Positions 1-5,239 of a stretch of 7,300 nt of DNA are shown piece after piece. Position 1 is the stretch's first letter; each line of letters starts with the position of its first letter. A program made the translations under genes and the position numbers. The stretch is from an uncultured Opitutales bacterium (GTDB taxonomy: Bacteria; Verrucomicrobiota; Verrucomicrobiia; Opitutales; UBA2995), in NCBI GenBank assembly GCA_937920335.1, contig CALGUT010000615.1:1-7300 (forward strand), written 5' to 3'. Under the pieces are notes generated by a model. It had not been told where the DNA came from. It made no database searches and saw only the letters and a list, made by a program, of their open reading frames with translations.

Positions 1-1638
1 ATAAAGCACCTCTTATCACTGGTTTTCTTATTTTTAGGGTCAATCCTGTTACTTACGGGTGCGGAGAGCAATTTTGGTGGAGCACACTATTGTCGGTTGG
101 ATGCTCATCAGGACGGTTCAAGTCATTTGACCCGTCACTATGCGCCGAGCAAAGAGATCGATGTGCTACACCTGAAGCTGGAAGTGACTCCTGACTTCAA
201 AGAGCGAACTGTAAGTGGGACGGTGAGGATCAACTTCTCACCCGTGGCCATGCCCTTGGACGAATTGAGCCTGGATTCAGTGGATCTTTATATCGACTCG
301 GTGAAGTCGAGCGCGGTGATTGAGGATTATCAGAACACGGATGAGAAACTGATTATTACATTCAAAAAACCGATTCCGGCAGGGAAGGAGAGTTACGTGG
401 AAGTGACCTACTCGGCGGAGCCAGAAATCGGGCTCTATTTCCGTACCCCTGAAATGGGTTATAAAGAAGGTGAAGCGCATATCTGGACTCAAGGCGAAAT
501 GCACGAGCATCGGCATTGGTTTCCCTGTTACGACTACCCGAATGAACGGTTTACTTCCGAAATGATCGCACATGTCCCGGAGGGTATGGTGGCCTTGTCT
601 AGTGGACGGAAGGTATCGGAAAAGAAGGATTCGAAAACGGGTTTGGTAGCGTGGCATTGGAAACAGGATCAGCCGCATGTGAATTACCTGATAACCTTAT
701 GTGCCGGTAACTTCGCTAAGATCGAAGATACGTACCGCAACATCCCCATGGCCTTTTGGATGCCTCCATCCCGGATGGAACACGCCGAGATCTACTTTGA
801 TGGAACCAAAAAGATGATGGCCTTTTTCGAAGACTACATCGGCGTCGAGTACCCGTGGGATAAATACGATCAGGTGGTAGTCGAGGATTTTAACTGGGGT
901 GGTATGGAGAACGTGAGTCAATCAACCATGACCATGCGGTCTATTCAGGACGAGGAGACCCGTAAGATCCGGTCGGCGGAAGGTCTTGTTGCGCATGAGT
1001 TGGCTCACCAATGGTTTGGAGATCTTATCACCTGCAAGGACTGGAGCCACATTTGGCTGAATGAAGGGTTCGCTACCTACTACGATGCGCTCTATCAAGA
1101 ACATGCATACGGACGTGATGAATTTCTTTGGAAAATGAGAGGTAACGCCGGTGCTGTAACTTCCAAGAAGAACGATGTAACACCCATGGTGTGGAAACAA
1201 TACACAGACCCAGTCCAACAGTTTGATTACCGTGCCTACCCCAAAGGGAGCTGGATCCTGCATATGCTTCGCAGTCAATTGGGTGATGCACTGTACAGAA
1301 AATGCGTTAAGGAGTATCTCGATCAATTTTCGTATAATGTGGCACGGACTGAAGATTTGATGGGTATTATCGAAGAACTATCGGGCCGGGATTGGGATCA
1401 GTTTTTTGATCAGTATGTGTTTCATGCCCACCATCCAGAGTTGTCAGTTGATTATAGCTGGGATGCCAAAAGCAAACTTGCAAAGATCAGCGTGGCGCAG
1501 ATCCAGAAGCTTTCAGAGAGCGTTCTGACCTTTGCAGTACCGCTCAAGGTGCGATTCATGTCTGGGTCGACTGTGGTCGAAGAGACCTTGCAGCTGTCGC
1601 AAAGCAAAGAAGATTTCTATGTATCCTTGTCCAAGTAA
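1..1638 (+). CDS. M1 family zinc aminopeptidase, N-terminal and catalytic part (5' partial, ends at internal TAA)
   Basis: Zinc metallo-aminopeptidase of family M1, which removes N-terminal residues from peptides. The frame is open to base 1: codons 1-20 encode a Lys followed by a hydrophobic stretch (LLSLVFLFLGSILLL), a signal peptide whose start codon is outside the window, so the protein is probably exported. The internal TTG at 97 is therefore not the true start. Counting from base 1, the substrate-binding motif GGMEN is at residues 300-304, the zinc site HELAH at 332-336 with the third ligand Glu355 in WLNEGF, and the likely catalytic Tyr413 in YPKGSW. The N-terminal beta-saddle, thermolysin-like domain and most of the beta-sandwich domain are present. 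The frame stops at TAA 1636-1638 just before the motif PDIFRVDPDYE, which reads like the last strand of the beta-sandwich and continues in the same frame. Family members of this layout are one chain of over 800 residues, so this product is a truncation unless the stop is a sequencing error or is read through. Confidence 0.9.
   Translation: MKHLLSLVFLFLGSILLLTGAESNFGGAHYCRLDAHQDGSSHLTRHYAPSKEIDVLHLKLEVTPDFKERTVSGTVRINFSPVAMPLDELSLDSVDLYIDSVKSSAVIEDYQNTDEKLIITFKKPIPAGKESYVEVTYSAEPEIGLYFRTPEMGYKEGEAHIWTQGEMHEHRHWFPCYDYPNERFTSEMIAHVPEGMVALSSGRKVSEKKDSKTGLVAWHWKQDQPHVNYLITLCAGNFAKIEDTYRNIPMAFWMPPSRMEHAEIYFDGTKKMMAFFEDYIGVEYPWDKYDQVVVEDFNWGGMENVSQSTMTMRSIQDEETRKIRSAEGLVAHELAHQWFGDLITCKDWSHIWLNEGFATYYDALYQEHAYGRDEFLWKMRGNAGAVTSKKNDVTPMVWKQYTDPVQQFDYRAYPKGSWILHMLRSQLGDALYRKCVKEYLDQFSYNVARTEDLMGIIEELSGRDWDQFFDQYVFHAHHPELSVDYSWDAKSKLAKISVAQIQKLSESVLTFAVPLKVRFMSGSTVVEETLQLSQSKEDFYVSLSK
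1636..1638 (+). other. In-frame TAA interrupting the M1 aminopeptidase gene
   Basis: The codons read AAG TAA CCG GAT ATC. The peptide before the stop (FYVSLSK) and after it (PDIFRVDPDYELLAKIEV) are in the same frame and read as one continuous domain. One base change, for example CAA (Gln) to TAA, would explain it. The ancestral residue cannot be known from this sequence alone. Confidence 0.85.
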
Positions 1639-1671
1639 CCGGATATCTTCCGCGTCGATCCCGACTATGAG

Positions 1672-2640
1672 TTGTTGGCAAAAATCGAGGTGAAGAAACC
1701 GCGACCTCTGTTGTTTTCTCAATTGGAAAACAAAGACGACATGCTGGGGCGTGTGCTCGCGATTGAGGCTTTGCAAAAGAAGGCCGACAAAAAGGCGATT
1801 GAAGCGATTACGGAAGCGTTAAACAGCGATGCGTTCCATGGTGTTCGCAGTGTGGCTGCGGAGGCTCTGAAGGAGATCTCAAAAGACGATGCTCGGGGAG
1901 CTTTGCTCGCTTCACTCGATCAGGAGAACGCAAAGGCGCGTCTGGCTGTGGTCAGGGCAGTGGCATCCTACTTTCATGAAAGTATTCCTGCGCAGTTGAT
2001 CGCGCTGCTGGATGACGAGGTCAACGCGCTCATCGCCGGACCTGCTATTGTGGGACTGGCTCCCTATCATACACCCGAAGTGGAAGCGACCTTGCTCGAA
2101 GAACTACGCAGCGATTCGCACAGTCAGATACGGTCGATCGCTTCGTTCACGGCCATGCAAAAACAGCGGAATCCGAAGTACATAGCGCCACTCATTTCTC
2201 GGTTAACGGAAGCAGGTGAACTATACGAAAGCCGCGACTACGGGACTGCGCTACGAGTACTGGGGACTTTGGCTTCTGACGAAGAGGACAAGGAAGAGGT
2301 TCGAGAGTTTATCAGTTCCCATTTGAGTAATCCGAAAGACACTATTATGACGGCAGCTGTGTCCGCTCTCGGCATACTGAATGACCCCAAAGCGATTGCC
2401 GTATTGGAAACCTTCGATGTCGGGAAAGAAGAGAACCCTAAACGCAAGGCTGTGCAAAAGGCATTGACCGATTTGAAGAGTGGCCAAAAGCCGGACGCGA
2501 ATATCAAAACGTTACGCGAAGACTTTTTGGAAATCCAAAAGCAGAATCGGGAAATGCAGGAACAGTTTGACGAGATGAAAAAGCGCCTCGATGCCCAGGA
2601 TGAAGGTGAGGAAGGGGAAGAGTCCGAGGATGCTGCGTAG
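1672..2640 (+). CDS. C-terminal HEAT-repeat and coiled-coil part of the M1 aminopeptidase (separated by the internal stop)
   Basis: This is the downstream half of the interrupted M1 peptidase; the open frame starts directly after the TAA at 1639, and TTG 1672 is only the first possible start. No Shine-Dalgarno sequence precedes it, so independent translation is doubtful. About residues 20-270 are pairs of amphipathic helices of HEAT type (for example AIEAITEALNSD, VRSVAAEALKEI, ARLAVVRAVASYF, TAAVSALGILND), the helical domain that closes over the active site in M1 enzymes. Residues about 274-310 form a charged coiled-coil (REDFLEIQKQNREMQEQFDEM), followed by an acidic tail (GEEGEESEDAA). The tail could mediate assembly or partner contact, but that is a guess. 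Reading remained open over 320 codons with no further damage, so the break is recent, artefactual or tolerated. Confidence 0.8.
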   Translation: MLAKIEVKKPRPLLFSQLENKDDMLGRVLAIEALQKKADKKAIEAITEALNSDAFHGVRSVAAEALKEISKDDARGALLASLDQENAKARLAVVRAVASYFHESIPAQLIALLDDEVNALIAGPAIVGLAPYHTPEVEATLLEELRSDSHSQIRSIASFTAMQKQRNPKYIAPLISRLTEAGELYESRDYGTALRVLGTLASDEEDKEEVREFISSHLSNPKDTIMTAAVSALGILNDPKAIAVLETFDVGKEENPKRKAVQKALTDLKSGQKPDANIKTLREDFLEIQKQNREMQEQFDEMKKRLDAQDEGEEGEESEDAA

Positions 2641-2667
2641 GGGTGGGTAATTCCCAAGCCGAATATA

Positions 2668-2744
2668 CGGCACTGCGAGGACGCAGTGGCCCTACCTCAC
2701 AGGACGTCTAAGAACGGTAGGGTAAGACCGTCCCGTGGTTCGAT
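2668..2744. repeat. REP-like inverted pair (REPIN-like), upstream of the antitoxin remnant
   Basis: The left unit, 2668-2696, reads CGGCACTGCGAGGACGCAGT and ends in GGCCCTACC. It holds a perfect 7-bp stem, CACTGCG/CGCAGTG, around the loop AGGA. On the opposite strand it begins GGTAGGGC, so a GTAG tetranucleotide lies 5' of the hairpin, as in REP elements mobilised by REP-associated tyrosine transposases. A right unit in inverted orientation starts at 2716 with GGTAGGG; 15 of its first 19 bases match the copy at 3187, after which it diverges, so its right end is uncertain. The spacer is 19 bases. The right unit can also fold with 2702-2733 (GGACGTCT with AGAC and GTCC, one bulge). Confidence 0.6.
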
Positions 2745-2772
2745 CTGCTTCGCAGTCGGTCACGTCGTTACT

Positions 2773-2798
2773 CAGTTCTTCGAAACTGCCGCTCCTAC
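2773..2798 (-). repeat. GTAGGAG-headed hairpin, possible second REP-like class
   Basis: On the - strand this reads GTAGGAGCGG followed by a hairpin with 5-bp stem CAGTT/AACTG (2773-2777 with 2784-2788). The GTAGGAGCGG head resembles the head of REP elements known from Pseudomonas and xanthomonads. Another small stem, CTGC-TTC-GCAG, lies at 2745-2755. Only one copy is present in the window, so calling it a repeat rests on resemblance. Confidence 0.35.
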
Positions 2799-2870
2799 TT
2801 TCCCGTCGATTTAGTTTGGGAATTTTGTAAAACTATTGATCCTGGTCATAGCCCTAGTCAATTTATGGTC

Positions 2871-3100
2871 ATGATCGTTTCAAAATCCAAGTTGAAAGCC
2901 AAGATGCTCTCGGTATTTCGAGAGGTGAAAAAAAAACGGGCGAAACGGTGATTGTAACTGATCATGGCAAGCCCACTTTGAAGATAACGCCACTCCCCAA
3001 AAGCGAGTCTTTGGAGAGTGTATTTGGTAAACACCGCAATGGGGTAGTGTATCATGAGGATATCATGAAGCCTATGAGCGAAGTATGGTCAGAGCTGTAG
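2871..3100 (+). pseudogene. Phd/YefM-like antitoxin, frameshifted at a run of nine A
   Basis: From ATG 2871 (an in-frame ATG also at 2865) the frame gives MIVSKSKLKAKMLSVFREV and then meets A9 at 2928-2936 and stops at TGA 2949-2951. After a -1 shift (equal to one extra A) the frame continues TGETVIVTDHGKPTLKITPL, then VFGKHRNGVVYHEDIMKP, and ends at TAG 3098-3100. The joined product of about 76 residues has the layout of Phd/YefM antitoxins: an N-terminal DNA-binding fold with the TGE-IVTDHGKP core and a C-terminal toxin-binding tail. Such proteins neutralise a partner PIN or RelE-type toxin and repress their own promoter. The partner remnant lies at 3291. Upstream, ATTGA (2835-2839) and TCAAT (2858-2862) form a weak inverted repeat that could be an old operator. 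The gene is broken unless polymerase slippage or ribosomal -1 frameshifting at the A run restores it. Confidence 0.75.
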
Positions 3101-3142
3101 ACTTTTATTGAGTCGAAATACCATATTTTATAGAACTTTCGG

Positions 3143-3215
3143 CGGCAGAGCAGGGATGCAATCGCCCTAACAAAATAGCCTGTAAAGGTAGGGCAACTAC
3201 GTCCCCGCAGTGCCG
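3143..3215. repeat. REP-like inverted pair (REPIN-like) between antitoxin and toxin remnants
   Basis: The left unit, 3143-3171, matches the 2668 copy at 21 of 29 bases in the same orientation. The right unit, 3187-3215, is inverted and matches the 2668 copy at 26 of 29 bases on the reverse strand. The spacer is 15 bases. The facing ends GCCCTA (3164-3169) and TAGGGC (3189-3194) are perfect inverted complements, so the pair can fold as one long hairpin. Most of this family's toxin-antitoxin gene pairs abut or overlap, so this 190-base gap with repeats looks like an insertion. Confidence 0.7.
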
Positions 3216-3234
3216 AATAAGTCTTGTTGCTTTC

Positions 3235-3262
3235 GCCGACAAAGACAGGGATTTGTCTCGGC
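3235..3262 (+). other. Imperfect hairpin upstream of the toxin remnant
   Basis: GCC-GACAAA pairs with TTTGTC-(TC)-GGC, giving a perfect 6-bp inner stem with an 8-base loop and three more pairs beyond a 2-base bulge. A T-rich stretch (ATTGTTTATTC) follows on the + strand, so it could act as a weak intrinsic terminator. Its outer part CGCCGA (3234-3239) is also complementary to TCGGCG at 3139-3144, on the far side of the repeat pair, so it may instead mark the border of one larger inserted unit. Confidence 0.35.
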
Positions 3263-3290
3263 ATTGTTTATTCAATAATTCAGAAGTCCG

Positions 3291-3680
3291 ATGATTGTCT
3301 TGGATACGCACGCATTACTCTGGTGGACCCTCGATCCTGAAAAGTATTCCAAAAAGGCAGCCAAAGTCTGCGCGGAGATTGAGAAGGAGGGCGCGTATGT
3401 GTCTTCGATATCCATTTAGGAATTGGGAGTGAAGATCCTTAATGGAAAGCTGGATATCGGAATGTCTATCCGAGATTACACGGAAAGATTAAAGCGTCTG
3501 GGTTGTATTGAGATTGTGCCCGTCGATGAAGGAGTATGGACTCGAAGCCTCGAGTTGGATTGGGAGCATCGTGATCCCGCAGATAGGGCGATTGTCGCCA
3601 CGGCATTGAGTAGAGGCTTACGATTTCTAACTAAAGATGAGGTGATTCGAAAGTCCAAGCTGGTAAAGTGCATCTGGTAG
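3291..3680 (+). pseudogene. PIN-domain (VapC-like) toxin, interrupted by TAG at a conserved Trp position
   Basis: ATG 3291 opens MIVLDTHALLWWTLDPEK, the typical start of PIN-domain ribonuclease toxins, which cut RNA with a cluster of acidic residues holding Mg2+. At codon 43 the frame reads TCC ATT TAG GAA TTG. In this family the position is usually Trp in the motif S-x-W-E, so TGG to TAG (one G-to-A change) is the likely cause. Reading on in the same frame to the TAG at 3678-3680 gives a full-length domain of about 129 residues. All likely catalytic acids are present: Asp5, Glu44, Asp95/Asp98 (RDPADRAIVATA) and Asp116 (LTKDE). The only damage is the stop. A restart at TTG 3423 would lack Asp5 and Glu44 and should be inactive. 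The likely partner is the Phd-like remnant ending at 3100. Confidence 0.8.
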
Positions 3681-3730
3681 ACTTGTATGGATCTTCTTCT
3701 TCAGGTTAAGGAAAGATTCTCTTGGTAACC

Positions 3731-3745
3731 AATCGCCCAGCGATT
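3731..3745. terminator. Short perfect hairpin between convergent genes (weak terminator candidate)
   Basis: AATCGC-CCA-GCGATT is a perfect 6-bp stem with a 3-base loop. It sits between the end of the toxin remnant (+) and the end of the small - strand ORF, where a shared terminator would be expected. Neither side has a T tract, so intrinsic termination is doubtful. Confidence 0.25.
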
Positions 3746-3754
3746 ATCATGCTA

Positions 3755-3919
3755 CTAATACTCCTCCAGCACAGCCAGGAAGTCTTTCAAGGCTTCTGTG
3801 ATCATATCATCGAAATCCAAATTTACCAAGATACCTGTATCGATGGAATGAACGGAATAGCGAAATTCGTTGGAAGACTTCAAAAACTCCAAATCATACT
3901 TGGGAAGTTTGACCGGCAT
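3755..3919 (-). CDS. Unrecognised 54-residue acidic ORF downstream of the serine hydrolase
   Basis: I do not recognise this protein. From ATG at 3919 it reads MPVKLPKYDLEFLKSSNEFR, then a middle stretch YSVHSIDTGILVNLDFDD, and ends in an amphipathic helix MITEALKDFLAVLEEY followed by two TAG codons in a row. It has about eleven acidic and five Lys/Arg residues and no membrane segment. The natural-looking composition and tandem stops suggest it is or was a real gene. The start is odd: the first two codons ATG CCG are the last six bases of a REP-like repeat on this strand, an in-frame TAA lies inside the repeat (five codons upstream), and no Shine-Dalgarno sequence is seen. It may be the C-terminal remnant of a longer gene cut by repeat insertion. 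It follows the serine hydrolase stop by about 36 bases. Confidence 0.5.
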   Translation of the reverse strand: MPVKLPKYDLEFLKSSNEFRYSVHSIDTGILVNLDFDDMITEALKDFLAVLEEY

Positions 3920-3942
3920 CGCGAGGACGCGTTAGCCCTACC
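3914..3942 (+). repeat. Solitary REP-like repeat copy
   Basis: It matches the 2668 copy at 24 of 29 bases in the same orientation, with the same ends (CGGCA and GCCCTACC). Its core stem is CGCG-AGGA-CGCG, and a T-A pair of the 2668 stem is replaced by C-G here. It lies 13 bases beyond the stop codon of the serine hydrolase, a usual position for REP elements, and overlaps the start of the small ORF. No inverted partner is seen nearby. Confidence 0.7.
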
Positions 3943-3955
3943 TGTTGTCTTGGGA

Positions 3956-5071
3956 TCACTTCGGCGCTGCGGCCATCAGATATTTCCAGAATTGGTTGTT
4001 GAAATCTTTGGTCTTGGGTTGGTCGCCGAGGCGGGTGATGACCAGGTCCATGGAGGGGACGATGTAGAGTTTTCGTTGCAGGGCGCCTTGGGCTGCAAAG
4101 AGGTCATCGGGGGCTTCTTTGATGAGCGGTCCGTCTTTGGGCGTTAACCCATTGCCGGCATTTACGATGGATTGTCCATTGAGCCACCAGAGGTAGCCGT
4201 AGGAAGGATTCATTTCCTGGGACGGGTGGGAGAGTTCGTGCAAGAATTGCCTGTCGGAAAGGATAGTTTCGCCAGCCCACTTGCCGTCGCTAATAACCAT
4301 GAGTCCTACACGGGCGAGATCACGGTTGCTGGTGCTAAGGCCAAAGACATTTGTATCCTTGATGTTGGCGTTTTCGAGGCCCTTTCGATAAATCCACTGG
4401 GAGTCTTTCATGCCGAGGGGATCAAATAGCCATTGCTTGACCAAGGCTTTAGGTTCCATACCCGCTGCAGCGGAAGCGACATGCATGGTGTGTCCATAGG
4501 CGGTGGTATTGTAGCGCCAGCGCGTTCCAGCGGGTGCTTCGAAGGTGAGGTCGTCTTTGAGGCCAGAACTCATACTTAGCAGGTGCTTGACCGTGATCTT
4601 GGCTTCCTGTTCAGCGGTAGCACGCGACCAGCCTTTACCGAGGTGTTTGTGCACAGGATCTTGTATTGCGAGAAGTCCTTTTTGTTGAGCGATTCCCACA
4701 ATGATTGCGGAGATGCTTTTCTGAGCGGATGCAACGTCCTCAATGCTGTGACCCTCTTGGGTGGTACCGAGCATCATTCGGACATTTCGGAAGCCCTCGT
4801 TTTTATAGTTTTCCTCAGGCCAGTGTTTTTCGACGAGGATCTTTCCATTCTGTAGAATGAGTATACCGGATGATTTCTGTTCACCAACAGCTTTGATAAG
4901 TGCTTCGAGCTTTGCGAAATTCCAGCCTACTGAAGAAGCATCGATCGTTTCCCAGGTTCCTTTCACAGGAGGGAAGTAGGGGGACTCGTTTGCGTATACC
5001 GCGAGTGAAGGTAGGAAGGTTACGATCGCTAGCACAAGGCTTACGAAGCGATTAGCGTTTGGGGTTATCAT
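3956..5071 (-). CDS. Secreted serine hydrolase, beta-lactamase/penicillin-binding-protein-like (class C fold)
   Basis: Serine hydrolase of the beta-lactamase-related family (class C beta-lactamase, DD-peptidase and esterase fold). With ATG 5071 it has 371 residues and starts with a signal peptide (FVSLVLAIVTFLPSLAVYA, likely cut after VYA at residue 27), so it acts outside the cytoplasm. The nucleophile motif SxxK is S115-A-Q-K118. The second motif is Y187-N-T in GTRWRYNTTAYGHTM, with Thr where YxN enzymes have Asn. Further family landmarks are LLSMSSGL (164-171), YGYLWWLNG and FAAQGALQRKLYIVPSMDLV near the C-terminus. The substrate cannot be told; this group includes esterases, amide hydrolases and peptidases, and beta-lactamase activity should not be assumed. 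A TTG at 5131 would add 20 residues ahead of the signal peptide and lies upstream of the likely -10 box, so ATG 5071 is preferred. No clear Shine-Dalgarno sequence. Confidence 0.88.
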   Translation of the reverse strand: MITPNANRFVSLVLAIVTFLPSLAVYANESPYFPPVKGTWETIDASSVGWNFAKLEALIKAVGEQKSSGILILQNGKILVEKHWPEENYKNEGFRNVRMMLGTTQEGHSIEDVASAQKSISAIIVGIAQQKGLLAIQDPVHKHLGKGWSRATAEQEAKITVKHLLSMSSGLKDDLTFEAPAGTRWRYNTTAYGHTMHVASAAAGMEPKALVKQWLFDPLGMKDSQWIYRKGLENANIKDTNVFGLSTSNRDLARVGLMVISDGKWAGETILSDRQFLHELSHPSQEMNPSYGYLWWLNGQSIVNAGNGLTPKDGPLIKEAPDDLFAAQGALQRKLYIVPSMDLVITRLGDQPKTKDFNNQFWKYLMAAAPK

Positions 5072-5122
5072 GAGCGAGCGGTCGGGGAATAACGATCGAA
5101 AACAGGGACGTCTGTTTCTAAA

Positions 5123-5150
5123 ATTGTGCAATCGGACACGTTGTTTTCAA
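5123..5150 (-). promoter_or_regulatory. Candidate sigma70-type promoter of the serine hydrolase
   Basis: On the - strand, TTGAAA (5150-5145, five of six bases of the -35 consensus) and CACAAT (5128-5123, four of six of the -10 consensus) are 16 bases apart. Transcription would start near 5115, giving a leader of about 45 bases before ATG 5071. The -35 box overlaps one arm of the inverted repeat at 5148-5181. Confidence 0.35.
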
Positions 5151-5181
5151 GCGTTAAACATTTTGAAAAGCTTAACGCTTG
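5148..5181. promoter_or_regulatory. Perfect 10-bp inverted repeat, candidate operator
   Basis: CAAGCGTTAA (5148-5157) and TTAACGCTTG (5172-5181) are perfect inverted complements around 14 bases. A second nested symmetry pairs TTTTCAA (5144-5150) with TTGAAAA (5163-5169), and GTTAAAC occurs twice in direct orientation (5153-5159 and 5181-5187). No T tract follows on either strand, so it does not look like an intrinsic terminator. It overlaps the probable -35 of the serine hydrolase, which suits a repressor or activator site. No regulator is encoded in the window. Confidence 0.5.
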
Positions 5182-5239
5182 TTAAACCGTGTGCTCAGAG
5201 TCTCGTTGCGAAGACGGACTGATCGAACTACGAGCGTCC

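Noticed and set aside
97..99. TTG 97 as start of the M1 peptidase
   Set aside because: The frame is open to base 1 and encodes a signal-peptide-like stretch upstream, so the true start is outside the window.
277..1326. Minus-strand ORFs of 70-134 codons across the M1 gene
   Set aside because: They are antisense to a well-conserved catalytic domain and carry no motif of their own.
2644..2656. TGGG-TAATT-CCCA stem as terminator of the M1 gene
   Set aside because: A 4-bp stem without a T tract is too weak to call.
1636..3419. Reassignment of stop codons in this organism
   Set aside because: The internal stops are of two kinds (TAA, TAG) standing for different likely residues, and both codons also end genes normally in this window.
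3423..3680. Independent 85-residue gene starting at TTG 3423
   Set aside because: It is the C-terminal two thirds of the PIN domain in the same frame as the ATG at 3291 and lacks the first two catalytic acids.
2668..3942. CRISPR array
   Set aside because: The repeats differ in sequence and orientation, are not evenly spaced, and are separated by genes and gene remnants.
3722..4855. Several + strand ORFs of 85-141 codons
   Set aside because: They lie antisense to the serine hydrolase and the small - strand ORF, which have clear family motifs or coding character; the + strand translations show no recognisable domain.
5148..5181. Inverted repeat as an intrinsic terminator of the CBM9-like gene
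   Set aside because: Neither strand has a T tract after the stem, and the arms are AT-rich and overlap a plausible promoter.
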